A stretch of 64,000 nucleotides of DNA from Liolophura sinensis (GCF_032854445.1 NC_088305.1:27120628-27184627); one strand, 5' to 3'. Positions 32,313 through 43,509 are shown, numbered from the stretch's first letter. The notes: a model not told the origin generated them from the sequence alone. Numbers and translations are program-made.

Positions 32313-33744
32313 TGATACAGGGCTATTTTTAACATGATACAGCGTGAAAGAATCGTGTTTGGTTAATTTACTTACACTGACGATGGCGTAAAACAGTTGT
32401 CTTCATCTTACTTCTGACAAATTGACAACGCGATATTTGACACTCTTCGGGTCATTTGACCACTTGACCGAAAGTCCGAGACTAATGTTAAGAATATTAT
32501 TGATTATAACTGCTCTGATAATTTGTAATTTATACAATTGCCCTGTTTCACATATGTACAGTTGTCCCTTTAATCTCCGCTGTAATAGACATATAGTCTG
32601 GGAGGCTATATTCATATTAGCTAAATCATAGACCCTATATCGCAACAAGATACAAACATAATCGATAGCATTCAATGGCCAGTAAATGAAAAGGATATGA
32701 GCGAGACTATACAGTTATGAGCAAAACTGAGGGTAAGCGAAGGTTACACAAAAGGTTTTGTTTATCCGACACTGAAAGAAAAAAAAAACGCCAACCACTG
32801 TGGTAAAATCACAACAGTTACTAGGGTGACATTTGTGCCTCGATCGTCATCGCTGAGTCACTTGAAACTTTCTTGTATGACATGACATCAGGACAAAGAG
32901 GAAACAGAAGAAAATAATAATTGAAACCTATCAGGTAAAAAGCTCTAAATAGGCAATAAAAGCCTTCAAGTGGTGACAACTTACGAACGCATGCCAGATC
33001 ATCGTTACGCAGTTTTAAAACTATGTATTTCAAATGGTGTAGGTTTAAGTAAATATATACTCTTATTATACACGCTCCACATTTTTGCCTATCTTTTAAC
33101 GTTGAGACCATCGGACAGCATATTTTTCGTATTGCACGTCGGCATTGGCAACGTTTTATATTGCACTTCAGCATTTGCAACGTTAATATTGCACTTCAGC
33201 ATTAGCAACGTGACGATACGTCATTCACTGACACCGCGTCTTTTCCCCCTGTACAGACTAATATGCTATTCATAAAAAAATAATACTTCGAGTATCTTAC
33301 ATTTTTGTGCCAAATTTTCATTTTCGACAACTAAAGTTCGATATCTGGTGAAATGGTTGATGTTTGGCGTCTAATAAATATGTTGAATGAATACGGGCTG
33401 TTGTGGACTCGTTTAATTGTTGCGTGGCGAAAGCTCGTTCCCGCTTCGGGGGCGTCATGCAAAAATAGAACTCGCCCACATCAGCCCGTATCCAAAAATC
33501 TATAAATACTATTTAAGCAAATGATTGTCACGAACGCTTTACATTCTTGTACCACTATTTACCACTGTTATTCCGCTAAGTTTCTATGGAACGTGGGATT
33601 AATCTTAATAATCAAATCCTTAGTTATTTAGCTACCCTATTAAAACATGGTCAAATAAATAAATAACTACATCTGTCAGCATTAGGAAGTTAAAGCTGAA
33701 ATTGCTCTCATCATTTATGATAAATCAGGTCTAATCAGATCTAA
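32313..33744. other. Noncoding stretch, nothing confident
   Basis: Frames at 32403-33275 on both strands overlap each other and have no domain. 'gcattagcaacgt' type units repeat near 33140-33210 ('attgcacttcagcattt', 'attgcacttcagcatta'). Confidence 0.4.
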
Positions 33745-33930
33745 AACTAATCTTGTCTTAATACAAAAGAGTGGACAGTGTATCCCAGGCTAAATTTAAT
33801 ACTGGACCTCTCTCTTCATACTCTCCTTATCAGCCTACCCTCTGGTCCGCTAAGGCGCTAAATACGCTGGAAGATAACTGTGATTGATCGGGATTTTATC
33901 AAGAACAATAAGTATCATTAGCCGGAAACC
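33745..33930 (+). repeat. Low-copy repeat I, copy 1
   Basis: 'gctaaatacgctggaagata', 'ctgtgattgatcgggatttt' and 'aagaacaataa...gccggaaacc' parallel 41880-42010. Confidence 0.5.
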
Positions 33931-34309
33931 ATGCTCCGTATGCGCATTAACAACCCTGACCCCAAGGCTCTTAAACGTCAGTCATGGATGATGAGCTGTC
34001 AGTTATACCGGTCGATACTCCATTTATCCTTCAAAATATTTACCAGTGTACGGTGTATTAGATTCCAGGAAGATCTTGTTACCTGATATTATTTATAGCA
34101 TACACACGGCTGCGAAATCATTTGAACGTTGATGTTTTTTATGCGTTCGTTTATAACTTTCCATGGTGAAGTCCTTCTTGGTTGACATTCAGATACAGTC
34201 ATTTCGCAATGCCTTTCAGGCGCTGTAGTGATGTCCATGTCATTTACATCTTCCCCGTAAAACTAGGCCTCCGTTCGTCTCATTTACAGTTTTATTCTAG
34301 CTGCCAAAG
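33931..34309. other. Noncoding stretch, nothing recognised
   Basis: No frame, no shared repeat. Confidence 0.4.
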
Positions 34310-34545
34310 GCCGTTAGTTTGTATTATCCGATAGCCCTACACATTATGAGTTCTACCGCATTGCGTTGGACTGATTTTAGAGTATATACCCAGCGGAATA
34401 CTTATTGGGTATCTGTCGTTCTTCACAATGGACTGACAATGCATTCAGGAGTCGCCAGAGGCGCGATAAGCCTGTCACTAACTCTGACGTTTAATTTGAA
34501 ATCTAGGTTTTCATCCACCACATGTGACCATACTAATTGTTAAAC
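34310..34545 (+). repeat. Low-copy repeat J, copy 1
   Basis: 'ttctaccgcattgcg', 'ggagtcgccagaggcg', 'gacgtttaatttgaaatcta' and 'ttttcatccaccacatgtga' correspond in order to 44720-44965. The 74-aa frame here is not conserved in the other copy. Confidence 0.65.
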
Positions 34546-34751
34546 TTCTGATTTGTGGCTTAATATCCCTGACACGTGTGTGACAAGCAATAATCCCATT
34601 GCTTTCGTTTCTAAGCATGGGCATTGCTCAATCGCTTAATAAATACATGATATACATCTAGGTTAAAAAAAGCAGCAATGACATTGTACGAAAACATTCA
34701 TTTTTTTATTAAGTGTTTAACGTCGTGTTCAAGTATGTATGACGACCTATA

Positions 34752-34918
34752 GGTTTTTGAGAGTATGAAACCGAGCAGACTTTGGGAAATCACTTCTCAG
34801 GGGTCTCATAAAGGTTTTTGAGAGTAAGAAACCAAGCTGACATGGGGAATTACTTCTCATATGGGTTTTGGAGACAAAGAAACCAGGCTGACTTGGGGAA
34901 ATCACTCCTCAGGGACAT
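34752..34918 (+). repeat. Tandem repeat of about 55-60 bp, 3 copies
   Basis: Three units: 'ggtttttgagagtatgaaac', 'ggtttttgagagtaagaaac' and 'gggttttggagacaaagaaa', each followed by 'c.gactt.gggaaatcacttctca' like sequence. Confidence 0.75.
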
Positions 34919-35209
34919 GATCTCATGTTTTCACAGGGAATTTAGTTTGAGTCGAAATCATGGCATGACGACATGCATACCAACTTTCAAATAACGTGTG
35001 GTGTTACTAAATCTATTTTGTTACTAATAGACGCAATAGTCCTAATGCGATGTTAAAAAAGACAATTTACAGACCCTAAGCAATAGTACCTTTATATCGG
35101 TAAAATTGCTTCGGATTAGATGTTTTATACGCGTCTAACATATAGGACAGTGAGATCGTATGGTAGTCTGATGACATATAATTCATCCGACCGTGGAATT
35201 AGCTAAGGT

Positions 35210-35375
35210 CAAAAAGGCCAGACAATCCGTGATGATGTGTCCATCACACGTGCGTTTATAACTTTTTAGGACTGCTGTGATTAATACATCAAGCGAGCTG
35301 AAATACCCAACCGCTCCCAGCTACAGCCTTCGTTAAGGAAACATTGACTGTCTGGGCTGACAAATCCTACTTTTA
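35210..35375 (+). repeat. Low-copy repeat H, copy 2
   Basis: 'ccagacaatccgtgatgatg', 'tgtccatcacacgtgcgttt', 'ggaaacattgactgtctggg' and 'ctgacaaatcctac' match 56730-56945 in order. Confidence 0.6.
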
Positions 35376-36004
35376 TAATAGTAAGATTCATTTAATGCGC
35401 AAAGTTTATATGGGGTTTGTCAAAACTAATCAGTTAACGTGCTTAAAGACAGCGTTCCGTCTTTGCAAAAGTCAAAAATATTGGTTCCGGTTTCGGTAAA
35501 TTAAAGAGGACTGGTTTGGGCTGGAAGGTCACTGGAGATCGAGAGTGTACTTCGGCATGCATATAAGAGCTTTTGTCACTGCATCCAACATCAGGCATTC
35601 ATCAGCCCCCCACTTTTGTATAATTATAATTGTGAGAGGAATAAACAGAAATCCAAGAAGACAAATGCAGATCAGGTGATACCAAGCAAAAACATTTTGT
35701 GTACTTTATATATGGGAACGTGTGGAGAAAAAGAAATTAACTTTACAACATGTGTTGTGATCAGGCTGTATTTACAACTGCCCACAAGTGTATCACAGGA
35801 ATGTAAGAACTACGCATTAATCTCCAGGTTAAATGCTTACATAAAAAAGTCTTAATTTTGTCCGTCAGTCAGCCAGTGGGACAGTAGTTCAACTGGACGG
35901 CCTGGACGTGAAATAACTGATGCTCACCATTAAGTCAACGGCTCAATTTCAGATACGGTTTGATACCAGGTGGAACCTGATAAGGAGCATAAACTAGAGA
36001 AGTC
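35376..36004. other. Noncoding stretch, no confident gene
   Basis: The 79-aa frame at 35616-35855 is Lys/Asn-rich and has no recognisable domain or splice support. Confidence 0.4.
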
Positions 36005-36095
36005 GGACTTCACCGGTTACGTATGATCATTTGCCTGCTATCACAATGTCGTCGCTGCTGTGGTTTTACTCTCCATGCCGTAGTCTTTTATATTG
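36005..36095 (-). repeat. Dispersed repeat family B, 5' fragment
   Basis: Reverse orientation. 'acttcaccggttacgtatga', 'ctgctatcacaatgtcgtcg' and 'tttactctccatgccgtagt'. Confidence 0.7.
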
Positions 36096-36525
36096 AATGT
36101 GCTTGAATGAATGAGTGAGCGAATGAATAATTATAGCTTAATGCCACGTCGGTAGTGGCTGCCTGATATAGATCTACGTATATAAACCAAAGCATTGCCA
36201 TATATGTTACATACTGGAATAATTCTGATATCTATATTTCTCTCCGCATTTACCGTTCCGAATCCGCATGGTTAAACGGTGGTCATTACATATCCCCTGT
36301 CATGAAAGACTTTAACTAAGATAATTTTATAACTCTTCTTGCTTTATAGCAGGATATTGTGTAAAACAACGTGTTTTGGCCAACGTATTTCATTTAATGC
36401 TAATGTCCTTAATGGAACTGATCTTTGGCAAATTGAATTTGGATATTGTTTTACCGGTTGGTGGCCTGACCCGTGGTAACTATTTTCAAAAACCTAAGTC
36501 TAAAAGAAGCATACATATGGTGGAT
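36096..36525. other. Noncoding stretch, nothing recognised
   Basis: No frame or shared repeat. If the next feature is a terminal exon, its 3' UTR would fall here (minus strand). Confidence 0.4.
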
Positions 36526-36891
36526 TCAAGGTTTTAAATGCAGCAATAATTGTGTTTTCATGTTAACCATACACCAATGACAAATAAGAGAAAGCGATGC
36601 TCCTTGTGAAACTTGTCGATGGCCATATATACTACGCAGAGCTGGAGTATACACACAGAACCAGCCACTGAAGTCGTCCTGCTCTTGCAACAAATTATGT
36701 ACTTTGTGAGGTAAAACTTGGCCATGAGAAACTTTACTGACTTTCATGCTAACAACACTGGAGCACTGATCACACACTGTCATGGAAGTCACAAACTGCT
36801 TCAAGTCACATCTGGAGTAATCAACAGGCAGGAACAAAGCATTTACATTACATAAACTGGTCAAACCATTTGATTTGTATGGCAACATGAC
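36526..36891 (-). CDS. Candidate terminal exon or small protein, unknown function
   Basis: An open stretch of 120 codons from the ATG at 36888, ending in a TGA. The residue mix looks protein-like rather than AT-biased noise, with paired cysteines (CDQC, and CHWC near the end) that could bind zinc or form disulfides. On the minus strand a good acceptor (polypyrimidine tract then CAG) ends at 36892, just before GTC ATG. So this may be the last exon of a gene whose earlier exons lie to the right. The frame is also open upstream to a stop near 36937, so an unspliced start at 36888 is possible. No family is recognised and no polyadenylation signal is seen nearby. A chance frame cannot be excluded. 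Confidence 0.35.
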   Translation of the reverse strand, partial: VMLPYKSNGLTSLCNVNALFLPVDYSRCDLKQFVTSMTVCDQCSSVVSMKVSKVSHGQVLPHKVHNLLQEQDDFSGWFCVYTPALRSIYGHRQVSQGASLSLICHWCMVNMKTQLLLHLKP

Positions 36892-36914
36892 CTGTGGGAA
36901 TTGAGATACGAATC

Positions 36915-37090
36915 CAGTTGACTGCTTCTCTTTGCATTATTAAGTGATAATTTCGAACTTTATACATATACATACCTACTTAGTTCTTAGCTGGTGTGTG
37001 TTAGACATGGTTTTGGCAAGTGGTCTTCCGATTATTGACTTTGAACGTTCACGGTATACATGTACGAAATGTCTGTTTCCACGCATAGAT
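36915..37090 (-). repeat. Dispersed repeat family C, partial
   Basis: Reverse orientation. 'ctgcttctctttgcatta', 'gtgttagacatggttttggc', 'ccgattattgactttgaacg' and 'gaaatgtctgtttcc'. Confidence 0.6.
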
Positions 37091-37219
37091 TAACGTCACA
37101 TGCATGAAATATCATAATCTTTACAGCGAATAAATTCCGACAAAATCTCTAATTACTATATTTAACTCCCGAACCCATGGTTTCTCTGAGAGCCGGGGTT
37201 TAACATGTTTTTGTCTTCA

Positions 37220-37335
37220 ACACAACCTGCGGATGGTCGTGGGTTTAGCACGGTTTCCGTCCGCAATAATGCTGACAGCCATCGTATAAGTAAAATATTT
37301 ATGAGTACGGCATAAAACACCACTCAAACAAATAA
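37220..37335 (-). repeat. Dispersed repeat family A
   Basis: Reverse orientation. 'cctgcggatggtcgtgggtt', 'cggtttccgtccgcaataat', 'gctgacagccatcgtataag' and 'ggcataaaacaccactcaaa'. Confidence 0.7.
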
Positions 37336-38309
37336 ACAAATGCTCCTAATACATCGGCTATGGGGCTATGCGTAATTGTTGGCATTAAAAGCCTGATGTC
37401 TTTATTAACCCTAACCCTTGAATAGAAAGTATTATACGGCAGCTAAAATTCATGATTTATGTATTAAGCACATACGGAAACATGATAATTTTACGAGACA
37501 TTTTTCATCAACTAATGTTCTCTTTGCTGATTTACTCGTCAAGGGAGAGCAACAAATCTTCAGAAGGTGTTACCAATCTGGGTTTACTGATATTGAAATA
37601 CACATTAGCCAAAACAATTTTACCTTTGAATTGAATAAAGTCATGGCTTAACAATAATAGCAATATTGGAGCAATCACCACCGATATGGCAATGGTTTGT
37701 ACTGACCAAAAAATCATAAGAATTTCTCACCGACGGCATTCGTACCCAGTACAACACATTTTTTCTGAGAGAACAGCTCTATTCCCCCAGGATATGGAGC
37801 CGTTTTTTTTATTTCCCAGACTTGTTTTATAGAGAGAGAATCTCAAGAGGAAAATCAACATAGCGCACATACAAATTTGATTAGTTGTCATCATATTCAC
37901 CAAAATTAGCTCTAATGATTTCCGGCATTAAAACTGTTTTACCGCCATTAAGTCACAACGATCGACACGAATTTTTCATCAACTAACTGACGTCAACGAT
38001 TACCTAACCCTTATTACATTGATTTCTGTTATTTAATTGGGGTTAAACCATACCGGTACTCCAAAACGGGCAAGCTTTGTCGTACAAGCGACTAACCTAG
38101 GGCTATCTCTCCTGAGTTGGTCTGGTGAACAGAATGTAATCTGTTTGACATTTTATAGTGTTGCAAGTTAGTTTTTTAAAATATGTCTTAAGGCTATTTT
38201 AAATTGATTAATATAATTAAGACGTACAGCAGATATGTAAAACATGTCATAACGCTATTTTAATTTAATTAATATAATTAAGAATATAATTAAGTACAGC
38301 ATGGAAAGA
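37336..38309. other. Noncoding stretch, no confident gene
   Basis: The 77-aa frame at 37418-37651 has a fairly protein-like residue mix but overlaps frames in two other phases and shows no family motif. Short duplications ('aattaatataattaa') lie near 38205-38285. Confidence 0.35.
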
Positions 38310-38590
38310 AAAACCAGAGCAGCGACGACAGGCAAATGGTCACACGCAACCGGTGAAACACGGTCTCTTGTGAAGTTACCTCAGTTAAGGTTTTATTCTA
38401 AACTGTTAATGTAAATGCATAATTAGAATCACCCTCCCCCCCCCCCCCCCATCCAACCCACCACCCCCACACACCCACCCCTTTCCTCTAGCACTTACTT
38501 ACTTACGCAGGATAAGGTACAAAAAAATTGCAGTGATGTTAGCGATGCAATTTATTAGACGTCACTGGTCTAGAATTACTCAACATTTGG
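38310..38590 (+). repeat. Dispersed repeat family B with poly-C insertion
   Basis: 'ccagagcagcgacgacaggc', 'aaatggtcacacgcaaccgg', 'ttacctcagttaaggtttta', then a C-rich simple stretch (38435-38490), then 'gcaatttattagacgtcact' and 'ggtctagaattactcaac'. Confidence 0.7.
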
Positions 38591-38801
38591 CCTGTCTTTT
38601 CAAGACAGTTTAAAACACTGCAGCGGATTGGTTTTAAGCATGCCACAGTACAAGGCTGTGATTGGCTTATTAGTGTACTTCTGCTTTTATGAGCACATGG
38701 TGGATCAAAGCTAAAGTACAAATGTAGTTGTACGTGCAAATGATGTCTTGATGTCCTTTGCTGTGGCATGATGGCTATGTCGCTGGCTTTATGTTACCGA
38801 C

Positions 38802-39145
38802 ATGCCGGATTTACGAAGCGGTAATACCATGCGGTCTGCTGGAGACACGGACGGACCGCGGGTCGACATCTCACCGAGTTTGTTGGAAAACTGGCGGCAG
38901 AAATATGAGGTTACCACGCTAACAATGTCTGCCCACCTTGATAAGGGCTTCGAATCCGGACTTACTCTGGCCAAGTTGACGCCGGAATTATTACGGACAG
39001 AATTCCCGGACATACCTTTGGGCCTGCACTGCTTTTGGAGGAAGCTGTGAAAGATTTTCAAACTGTAAATCCGGGAATGGTACGAGAGGACCATGCGGAC
39101 TGTAATAGTGGGCCTACTAGTTGTGCCATCTGCATTTGTTAGCCA
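38802..39145 (+). pseudogene. SAM-like small protein, frameshifted
   Basis: The first frame (38802-39050) reads 82 codons. Its later part, with LTLAKLTPELLR and EFPDIPLG, resembles the helix 3 to 5 part of a SAM domain. Directly after PLG (about 39020) the pattern continues in another frame (GPALLLEEAVKDFQ), which stays open about 38 codons to a TAG near 39139. SAM domains typically carry LG.R/P and a final helix at this place, so I infer a one-base deletion. An intron is unlikely because no splice sites fit. SAM domains mediate protein-protein contacts. This may be a retrocopy or decayed gene, or there may be a sequencing error. Confidence 0.45.
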
Positions 39146-39728
39146 TACGATTTTCTTTAAGTTTTGACAGTATTAAAGATGTTCAGTTCTGGGCAGCAGT
39201 GACATATGGCTTTGTTTGACTGTTGCGAGTGAGCAACTTAACAAGTGCCAACAAAACCCCGCCTTTTAATGCTAAATGTTTAAAACGGACGGATGTAAAA
39301 TTTCCCAAAAATGGGATCGTACTTTCTGTATCGGCTTCAAAAATCGTACAATACCAAACAAAGGGTGCACAAAACTGTCTTACCCAGGTGTGAACATCGA
39401 TACATTGAACTGTTCTATTATAGCGGTAACTAAGTTTCCAGCAACAGCAGGTCGCGTGGACCAGCATTTGCCCATGTTTTGTTTTTGTCATAAGCAGGAC
39501 TCATTACCTCTGACTACAGTTGAATTTCGCAAAACAATTGACAGAAACCATGAGTAGAATAGGCCTTCCTCAGTGCAAATTTAACACACATAGCCTTCGT
39601 ATGGGCGGCCGAACCTTTTACCCGTTGGGCTACCTCTGACTGTGATAAATCGTTGGGAGACTGGAAAAGTAACTGTGTTCTGAAATATATTGAGCTAGAT
39701 CCAACTGTTACTTTGAATCTCTTACAGA
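39146..39728. other. Noncoding stretch, no confident gene
   Basis: Opposing frames at 39183-39557 overlap on both strands and have no domain. Confidence 0.4.
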
Positions 39729-40566
39729 ATGTTATACACTAATGTCCTGGATTGGGGGTGGGGTATCAAGGTGATATTGGCGTACATACATATACGTGAT
39801 AACAATGTTATACACTAATGTCCTGCATTAGGGGTGGGGTATCAAGGTGATATTGGCGTACATACATATACGTGATAACAATGTTATACACTAATGTCCT
39901 GCATTGGGGCTGGGGTATCAAGGTGATATTGGCGTACATACATATACGTGATAACAATGTTATACACTAATGTCCTGCATTGGGGGTGGGGTATCAAGGT
40001 GATATTGGCGTACATACATATACGTGATAACAATGTTATACACTAATGTCCTGCATTGGGGGTGGGGGTATCAAGGTGATATTGGCGTACATACATATAC
40101 GTGATAACAATGTTATACACTAATGTCCTGCATTGGGGGTGGGGTATCAAGGTGATATTGGCGTACATACATATACGTGATAACAATGTTATACACTAAT
40201 ATCCTGCATTGGGGGTGGGGTATCAAGGTGATATTGGCGTACATACATATACGTGATAACAATGTTATACACTAATGTCCTGCATTGGGGGTGGGGTATC
40301 AAGGTGATATTGGCGTACATACATATACGTGATAACAATGTTATACACTAATGTCCTGCATTGGGGGTGGGGTATCAAGGTGATATTGGCGTACATACAT
40401 ATACGTGATAACAATGTTATACACTAATGTCCTGCATTGGGGGTGGGGTATCAAGGTGATATTGGCGTACATACATATACGTGATAACAATGTTATACAC
40501 TAATGTCCTGCATTGGGGGTGGGGTATCAAGGTGATATTGGCGTACATACATATACGTGATAACAA
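39729..40566 (+). repeat. 76-bp satellite-like array, 11 copies
   Basis: Units start at 39729, 39805, 39881, 39957, 40033, 40110, 40186, 40262, 40338, 40414 and 40490. All are 76 bp except the fifth (77, one extra G). Differences are few: GGATT for GCATT in unit 1, GGGG changes in units 2 and 3, and ATATCC in unit 7. Each unit has 'tacactaatgtcctgcattg', a G-rich stretch, 'tatcaaggtgatattggcgt' and 'acatacatatacgtgataac'. The junction ATAAC-AAT-GTTAT forms a small palindrome between units. The minus frame at 40417-40644 is a repeat product. Confidence 0.95.
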
Positions 40567-40839
40567 CTCACACTGTAAGGTTAAGGATTGCATTTGCCCC
40601 GTGGCCATGCGTAATAGTCCCCTTCTATGTACATGCCTAAACACAGAATCACATTAAAACAGTGCAAAGGGATCTATACGACCCACAACTGATGATAATG
40701 AAGGGCATTTCAGAGGAACTATATCCAATATGATTTCGAATTTTGAGACATCATTCTGGGTTGTCCATGTTTTGACCATGTATGAGCTACATACACTTAA
40801 GGACCAGGGGTACAAGATGATTGATGGCTTTTCTGCTGC

Positions 40840-41235
40840 ATGACTATCTAATTCCGCTTAACCCGAGCCTAGGGGAGGTATAATCATCATGTTAAATAAG
40901 ATCGCCACATTGAACATATTAACTGTTGCAATCAAAGCGCAACTGAGATACATATTTTGCTATCGACAACTGATATTCTGGCATGGTACACGATTTGAAT
41001 ACTGTTTCTCGGCATGAATATAACTTCTTCCCGACATCATTGAAAACTGATGACTGCTTTTCTTTGCATGTTTCCGTCCTATTTTCGTACTTTATATACT
41101 TTCTTATTTCTTTGGTGGCTTGTGTTATACGTCGTTTTTGTGAATTGGCCTTGTGATTATTGACTAGGAACGTCCTTATTGGTTGAAGGCTGGTATACGA
41201 ATGTCGATTCCGACGCAACTGTAAGGTTGAGTTTA
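40840..41235 (-). repeat. Dispersed repeat family C, longest copy
   Basis: Collinear with 63640-64000: 'ccgcttaacccgagcctagg', 'actgttgcaatcaaagcgca', 'cccgacatcattgaaaactg', 'ggcttgtgttatacgtcgtt', 'attggcc', 'gattattgac' and 'gaacgtcc'. About 390 bp, without coding capacity. The minus frame inside (40919-41251) is not conserved in the other copies. Confidence 0.75.
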
Positions 41236-41310
41236 TGGAAGAGATTAGCAAGCCTGGTTAATCTGCAGTGAGGGAAACCATAACATTTTAGTGCTAGTTC
41301 AGATGCCATT

Positions 41311-41535
41311 ACCTAAAATTAAAACCGTACGCGGAAAAAAGAGTTATAGCCCGGACACGAAAACGTATCTACCTATATAGTTTATATAGGGAGACTGGTC
41401 ATCTGATTACCGTGACAACCGCGGAAATGAGCAAATGTGATTCGCGACACATCGTCATCTGTGTATGTATATATTCGTCAAAAATTAAAACTCTACGCAG
41501 AAAATAATTGGAGATATGGCTCGAACATGAATACG
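41311..41535 (+). repeat. Repeat G, dispersed copy
   Basis: 'agcccggacacgaaaacgta', 'gacaaccgcggaaatgagca', 'cgcgacacatcgtcatctgt' and 'aaaattaaaactctacgc' match the tandem array around 23.4-31.1 kb. Confidence 0.75.
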
Positions 41536-41879
41536 GACGGACAAAATCGGTCTAACAAAAAAATGCTTCGCCGAATGGCAGGGGCGTGTAAAAAGGATAT
41601 TAAAGAGGGGAGAGTTTAGCTAAAGTGTCATCAAAAAGCTTCTGCAGTTTACGAGGAAACGCTAAAAGGGGCAAATATGACGTCCAGAAATTACGACGAA
41701 ATGTAACTACGCCAGTCCTGAGTGACGTGATTCTTGAATGAAGTTATATCCAAAAAAAGTGAAACCGACAGAAAAATTATTTCAACCAGGACCAGATCTA
41801 CATCTAAAAGCAGTTATTGTTTTAATTTAAATGAAGTGACACTTTAGCCCAGACGAAAATTAATATCAAGTGAATCTCT
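41536..41879. other. Noncoding stretch, nothing recognised
   Basis: No credible frame. Confidence 0.4.
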
Positions 41880-42010
41880 TAATACTTTCCTAAACAACCG
41901 ACTTCCGGAAGCAGTAAGGTGCTGAATATGTTGAAGTACAGCTCTGATTGATAGGAATTTTACCAAGAATAATGTCGGAAACAATGTCGGAAACAATGTC
42001 GGAAACCATC
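41880..42010 (+). repeat. Low-copy repeat I, copy 2, with a 12-bp triplication
   Basis: 'gtgctgaatatgttgaagta', 'ctctgattgataggaatttt' and 'accaagaataa' parallel 33745-33930. It ends with three tandem 'atgtcggaaaca' units where the other copy has one related segment. Confidence 0.5.
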
Positions 42011-42099
42011 TGATACAGCTGTATGCTCAATTATTCCCCATCCCTACGTCCACCCCCAACTGCCAGACTGTCTCCAGTTCCAAACACTTCAGTTATCGA

Positions 42100-42395
42100 C
42101 GATGGGCAGAGTTTGCTCATTAAATGTGACAACAACACAGCATTTTAAGTAATTTATCTACCAGTAACGTTTAATATATTGCAATTAACATCAGTGCATA
42201 TTTATATACCTAATTCTTAGGTATATAAATAAGGCTTAGCCATGATGCTAAGGGGGCGTATAATCTGTCACTATTAAAACTTTTTTACCATTCAGAATAA
42301 AGCCTGGCTTAAGAACATTGTCAAGAAGCCACGTGTAAACATTTGCCAACTTTCAAACTGTCCTCGCTACTCTGATTTTACTCTCCATGCTGTAA
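42100..42395 (-). repeat. Dispersed repeat family B, nearly full length
   Basis: Reverse orientation. 'aaatgtgacaacaacacagc' (3' end), 'attgcaattaacatcagtgc', 'tacctaattct', 'cacgtgtaaacatttgccaa' and 'tttactctccatgctgtaat' (5' end). Confidence 0.7.
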
Positions 42396-42454
42396 TCTTT
42401 TTTATGGTCATTTATTTCCCTTGCATTTTCCTTTAGCTTTCATCCACCTCGTCG

Positions 42455-42630
42455 CTGTGAGTTCAAGTCCAGCTCATGCTGGCTTCCTCTCCAGCTGTAC
42501 GTGAAAAGGTTTGTCAGCAACCTCGTTTCCCCCGGGTTGTGCCCGGTTCCATCCACCATATTGCTGGGCACCGTTGTATAAGTGAGATATTCTTTATTAC
42601 GGCTTAAAGCACCAATCAGATAAGTAAATT
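42455..42630 (-). repeat. Dispersed repeat family A, longest copy
   Basis: Reverse orientation, with the most complete 3' end seen: 'ctgtgagttcaagtccagct', 'catgctggcttcctctccag', 'cgtttcccccgggttgtgcc', 'ccaccatattgctgggcacc' and 'tataagtgagatattcttta'. The 'gttcaagtcc' part resembles a tRNA B box and may be the pol III promoter remnant of a SINE. Confidence 0.75.
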
Positions 42631-42659
42631 TCATCCTACTCACAAATATTCTTTGTATC

Positions 42660-42770
42660 AGAATCCAGGCGCGTCGAAACAGACATTCCTATATCAGCTG
42701 TCAAGGAAAGTGAATGTTCGAGGTCAACAACCGCAAGGCCAACCATCAGGAAGACGTTAGGTAAAATGTC
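42660..42770 (+). repeat. Dispersed repeat family C, partial
   Basis: 'cagacattcctatatcagct', 'gtcaaggaaagtgaatgttc', 'gaggtcaacaaccgcaaggc' and 'caaccatcaggaagacgtta'. Directly follows a family A copy. Confidence 0.7.
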
Positions 42771-43224
42771 GCACGTGCTGCTACCAAGTCGCCTGAACAT
42801 TAGTGCTTTTCAAGCTTTCGCTTACAAAGCATATTAATTTTCATGGTGACATGGGTTCCTTATGGGTTGCCAGACATAGACATTTCCTTTTGTATTTTGT
42901 GTGCAGTAGTGACGTTCGCCTGAATCGTCACGAAAAAGACTGATTAAATGCTATTAATATCAAACATGTAGTGATAAAAGATTTTGCTAAGTAACTAAGG
43001 GCGCCTTGTTTGTACTTGTATTTATGAGTTTTTACCATCTTCCTATGCTATTCGGTACAGGGTCAAGGTGCGAAGCTTCCAATGAATGCATGCTATGATT
43101 ACAGTCAGACCACAATAGCCTGAACAACGTTTGAGAGGTTTAAACTGCGATGCATTTAGAAAACATAACAGTACACATGCATTTAATTTACAAATACATG
43201 AAAGAATACTGGGACAAATGATAT
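42771..43224. other. Noncoding stretch, nothing recognised
   Basis: No frame or shared repeat seen. Confidence 0.4.
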
Positions 43225-43335
43225 AATTGTATATTCGCCGTCAACCAACATTAACGTTTCGGGTCAATCATCTCAATCAATTCAAAAATAAATTTGAACA
43301 GAAAGAACTAAGAAAGTATGCAAAGTACGAACTCA
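43225..43335 (+). repeat. Dispersed repeat family C, diverged
   Basis: 'gtatattcgccgtcaaccaa', 'cattaacgtttcgggtcaat' and 'gaacagaaagaactaag', similar in order to other plus-strand copies. Confidence 0.5.
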
Positions 43336-43509
43336 GAACGGATTAACGCAAGCACATAATCTAAATATGTGCCGCGGGTATCTCTATTGTGTTTTGGTTG
43401 TATATACAGCCTTACAATGTAATTCAAAGCGGGTCAAGTAGTATTAGACTGAAACCTGAAACATGCCGAGCCGAGTGGCATATATTTTGTACACTTCGTC
43501 AATATAATG

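Noticed and set aside
37418-37651. 77-codon plus-strand frame
   Set aside because: Fairly protein-like residue mix, but overlapping frames in two other phases and no recognisable family or splice site.
39729-40566. CRISPR-like regular array
   Set aside because: Units are contiguous 76-bp copies with no variable spacers, in an animal genome. Ordinary tandem repeat.
42455-42480. tRNA gene suggested by 'gttcaagtcc'
   Set aside because: Only a B-box-like motif inside repeat family A. No cloverleaf could be drawn around it.
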